Shown: in pieces, positions 5,973 through 7,131 of the stretch
Layout of the letters: the number at the start of each line of letters is the position of its first letter
Position numbering within the stretch: the first letter of the stretch is position 1
Assembly (NCBI GenBank): GCA_016280485.1
Contig: JAEEGU010000170.1
Coordinates: 1-7,131 of the forward strand
DNA: 7,131 nucleotides
Origin: Bacillota bacterium
Lineage (GTDB): Bacteria; Bacillota; Clostridia; Peptostreptococcales; Anaerovoracaceae
Reading direction: 5' to 3'
Translations under genes and position numbers: made by a program
Notes under the pieces: model-generated
What the model saw: only the letters and a program-made list of their open reading frames with translations
What the model was told of the DNA's origin: nothing
Database searches by the model: none

Positions 5973-6911
5973 GTGAGCGAATTAATCGAAAAGCTTCTGG
6001 CAGGCGACAAGCGTGCGGTGGCTCGTGCCATCACAGCTATCGAGAATTACGAAGACGAAACGGAAGCTATCATAAAAGAGATTCACAAATACACGGGCAA
6101 CGCGCATGTAATAGGTATTACCGGGCCTCCGGGAGCCGGTAAGAGTACGCTTACGGACAAAATCGTGAAAAACCTGATTGCAAAGGGCAAAAAGGTCGGG
6201 ATCATTGCAGTCGACCCAACCAGCCCTTATTCGGGCGGGTCGATCCTGGGCGATAGAATCCGTATGCAGGACCTCGCGCTCGAACCGAATGTGTTTATTC
6301 GCTCGATGGGAACCAGAGGCTACCTGGGCGGGCTTTCAAAGGCTACGCACAATGCGGTAAAGGTGCTTGACGCTTCGGGTGTTGACTATATCTTTATCGA
6401 AACGGTCGGTGTAGGCCAGTCCGAGGTAGATATAGTAAAGACCGCAGATACGGTTTTGATGGTTATGGTACCGGGCCTGGGAGACGATATTCAGTCGATA
6501 AAGGCGGGCGTTATGGAAATCGGCGACATTTTCGTCGTAAACAAGGCGGACCTTTTCGGCGCGCCGCGTACAGCGACTGAGATTAACATGATGCTCGACC
6601 TTAATCAGAATATGAAGAGGAGACCTCCTGTACTGCTCGCAACGGCAGGCAAGAACGAGGGCATCGACGAGCTCGTGGACGAGCTTGAAAAGCACCGCGA
6701 GTATCTTAACGAAACAGGGGAGCTTACCGAGCGCCGCCTTAACAATACGCGTATGGAAGTAATAGAGCTCATCGAAAGCGAGCTGCGTAAAATCGTAATC
6801 AACCATACGGAGGAAGAAGGCCGCATGAAAAAGTGCGTAGAGGATATCCTCGCAAAGAGCACGGATATATATACGGTGCGCGACGAATTCCTTAAATCCA
6901 TTCGCGGGTAA
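5973..6911 (+). CDS. meaB: MeaB/ArgK-type G-protein chaperone of methylmalonyl-CoA mutase
   Basis: A 312-residue P-loop GTPase of the MeaB/ArgK/MMAA family. Members bind the mutase, use GTP to gate cofactor loading, and protect the radical B12 enzyme from inactivation. Visible motifs: Walker A GPPGAGKST (51-59); VDPTSPYSGGSILGDR (80-95), typical of the family; RSMGTRGYLGGLS (110-122); the ETVGVGQSE switch region (143-151); and NKAD (190-193) for guanine recognition. An N-terminal helical stretch and a C-terminal helical segment (about 240-312, dimerisation in known relatives) complete the normal length. The start is GTG at 5973; a modest AAAGG (5959-5963) lies 9 bases upstream and there is no better start nearby. 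It sits just behind a terminator. Its Arg and Ala codons (CGC, CGT, GCG) look more like those of the signalling genes than the AGA-rich mutase genes. The old name ArgK (arginine/ornithine transport kinase) is misleading here. Confidence 0.96.
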   Translation: MSELIEKLLAGDKRAVARAITAIENYEDETEAIIKEIHKYTGNAHVIGITGPPGAGKSTLTDKIVKNLIAKGKKVGIIAVDPTSPYSGGSILGDRIRMQDLALEPNVFIRSMGTRGYLGGLSKATHNAVKVLDASGVDYIFIETVGVGQSEVDIVKTADTVLMVMVPGLGDDIQSIKAGVMEIGDIFVVNKADLFGAPRTATEINMMLDLNQNMKRRPPVLLATAGKNEGIDELVDELEKHREYLNETGELTERRLNNTRMEVIELIESELRKIVINHTEEEGRMKKCVEDILAKSTDIYTVRDEFLKSIRG

Positions 6912-6932
6912 AAAGTATTAACTTGGACAGTA

Positions 6933-6948
6933 ATTGCCTATCGGCAAT
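6933..6948 (+). repeat. Small inverted repeat in the meaB-epimerase gap
   Basis: ATTGCC (6933-6938) and GGCAAT (6943-6948) form a perfect 6-bp stem around TATC. There is no T tract, so it is not an intrinsic terminator. It may be a minor RNA structure or chance; the rest of the 79-bp gap is AT-rich and holds only the epimerase ribosome binding site. Confidence 0.35.
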
Positions 6949-6977
6949 AAACGATAAATATTGAAAATACAATAAAT

Positions 6978-6982
6978 GGAGG
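6978..6982 (+). promoter_or_regulatory. Ribosome binding site of the epimerase
   Basis: GGAGG (in TGGAGGAC) lies 8 bases before the ATG at 6991 and fixes that start. Confidence 0.85.
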
Positions 6983-6990
6983 ACAATAGT

Positions 6991-7131
6991 ATGAATCTTA
7001 CAAGAGTAGACCATGTTGGTATCGCAGTAGAAAATTTAGATGAGGCGCTGAAGTTTTATGAGGGCGTGCTCGGACTGAAGTCAACAGGAAAAGAAGTAGT
7101 TGAGGAACAGAAAGTAACAGTAGCGTTCCTG
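6991..7131 (+). CDS. mce: Methylmalonyl-CoA epimerase, N-terminal part (gene runs off the window)
   Basis: The first 47 codons of a vicinal-oxygen-chelate (glyoxalase-fold) protein. The opening RVDHVGIAVENLDEALKFYEGVLG is typical of methylmalonyl-CoA epimerase, with H8 matching the first metal ligand of the family. The enzyme interconverts (R)- and (S)-methylmalonyl-CoA, linking the mutase to decarboxylase or carboxylase steps that use the S form. The full protein is usually about 130-150 residues, so roughly two thirds is missing, including the remaining metal ligands and the catalytic glutamate. Other VOC proteins begin similarly; the assignment leans on the mutase and meaB genes directly upstream. 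The frame is intact to the last base. Confidence 0.9.
   Translation, partial: MNLTRVDHVGIAVENLDEALKFYEGVLGLKSTGKEVVEEQKVTVAFL

Noticed and set aside
6912..6990. Separate promoter for the epimerase (TTGGAC at 6923-6928)
   Set aside because: No good -10 box occurs at 16-18 bp spacing; the nearest candidates (AATAAA, GATAAA) are weak or wrongly placed.

Overview
The window most likely comes from the chromosome of an anaerobic, Clostridia-type Firmicute (Bacillota). Several things point there: near-perfect AGGAGG ribosome binding sites, TATAAT-type promoter boxes, a tmRNA tag ending in YALAA, a hybrid kinase of the style common in Lachnospiraceae and relatives, and a methylmalonyl-CoA mutase split into separate catalytic and B12-binding subunits. 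The genus cannot be named from the sequence. All recognised genes lie on the plus strand.

Layout. Positions 1-328 are the 3' part of tmRNA (ssrA), including the tag reading frame and the tRNA-like 3' end with CCA, followed by a clear intrinsic terminator (332-364). Positions 420-3666 form a two-gene signalling operon: a membrane hybrid histidine kinase (transmembrane - HisKA - HATPase - REC - Hpt) and, one base later, a response regulator with a degenerate N-terminal receiver-like half, a canonical C-terminal receiver and no DNA-binding or enzymatic output domain. Together they hold all four phosphoacceptors of a His-Asp-His-Asp phosphorelay.

Positions 3667-3799 hold a probable promoter overlapped by a 24-bp palindrome. 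From 3800 to the window end runs a methylmalonyl-CoA module: mutase catalytic subunit (3800-5479), mutase B12-binding subunit (5504-5902), an intrinsic terminator (5912-5955), the MeaB/ArgK G-protein chaperone (5973-6911) and the start of methylmalonyl-CoA epimerase (6991 to the end, truncated). The enzymes interconvert succinyl-CoA, (R)-methylmalonyl-CoA and (S)-methylmalonyl-CoA, and MeaB protects or reloads the B12 mutase. In a fermentative Firmicute this suggests the succinate-to-propionate route, with a methylmalonyl-CoA decarboxylase possibly just downstream; that is inference, since no decarboxylase is in view.

The gene families are known ones. The points most worth attention are the self-contained phosphorelay ending in a regulator without an obvious output, the palindrome on the mutase promoter, and a strong terminator plus weak GTG initiation placed just ahead of meaB, which looks like a stoichiometry device. 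No mobile element, CRISPR array or clearly unprecedented system was found.
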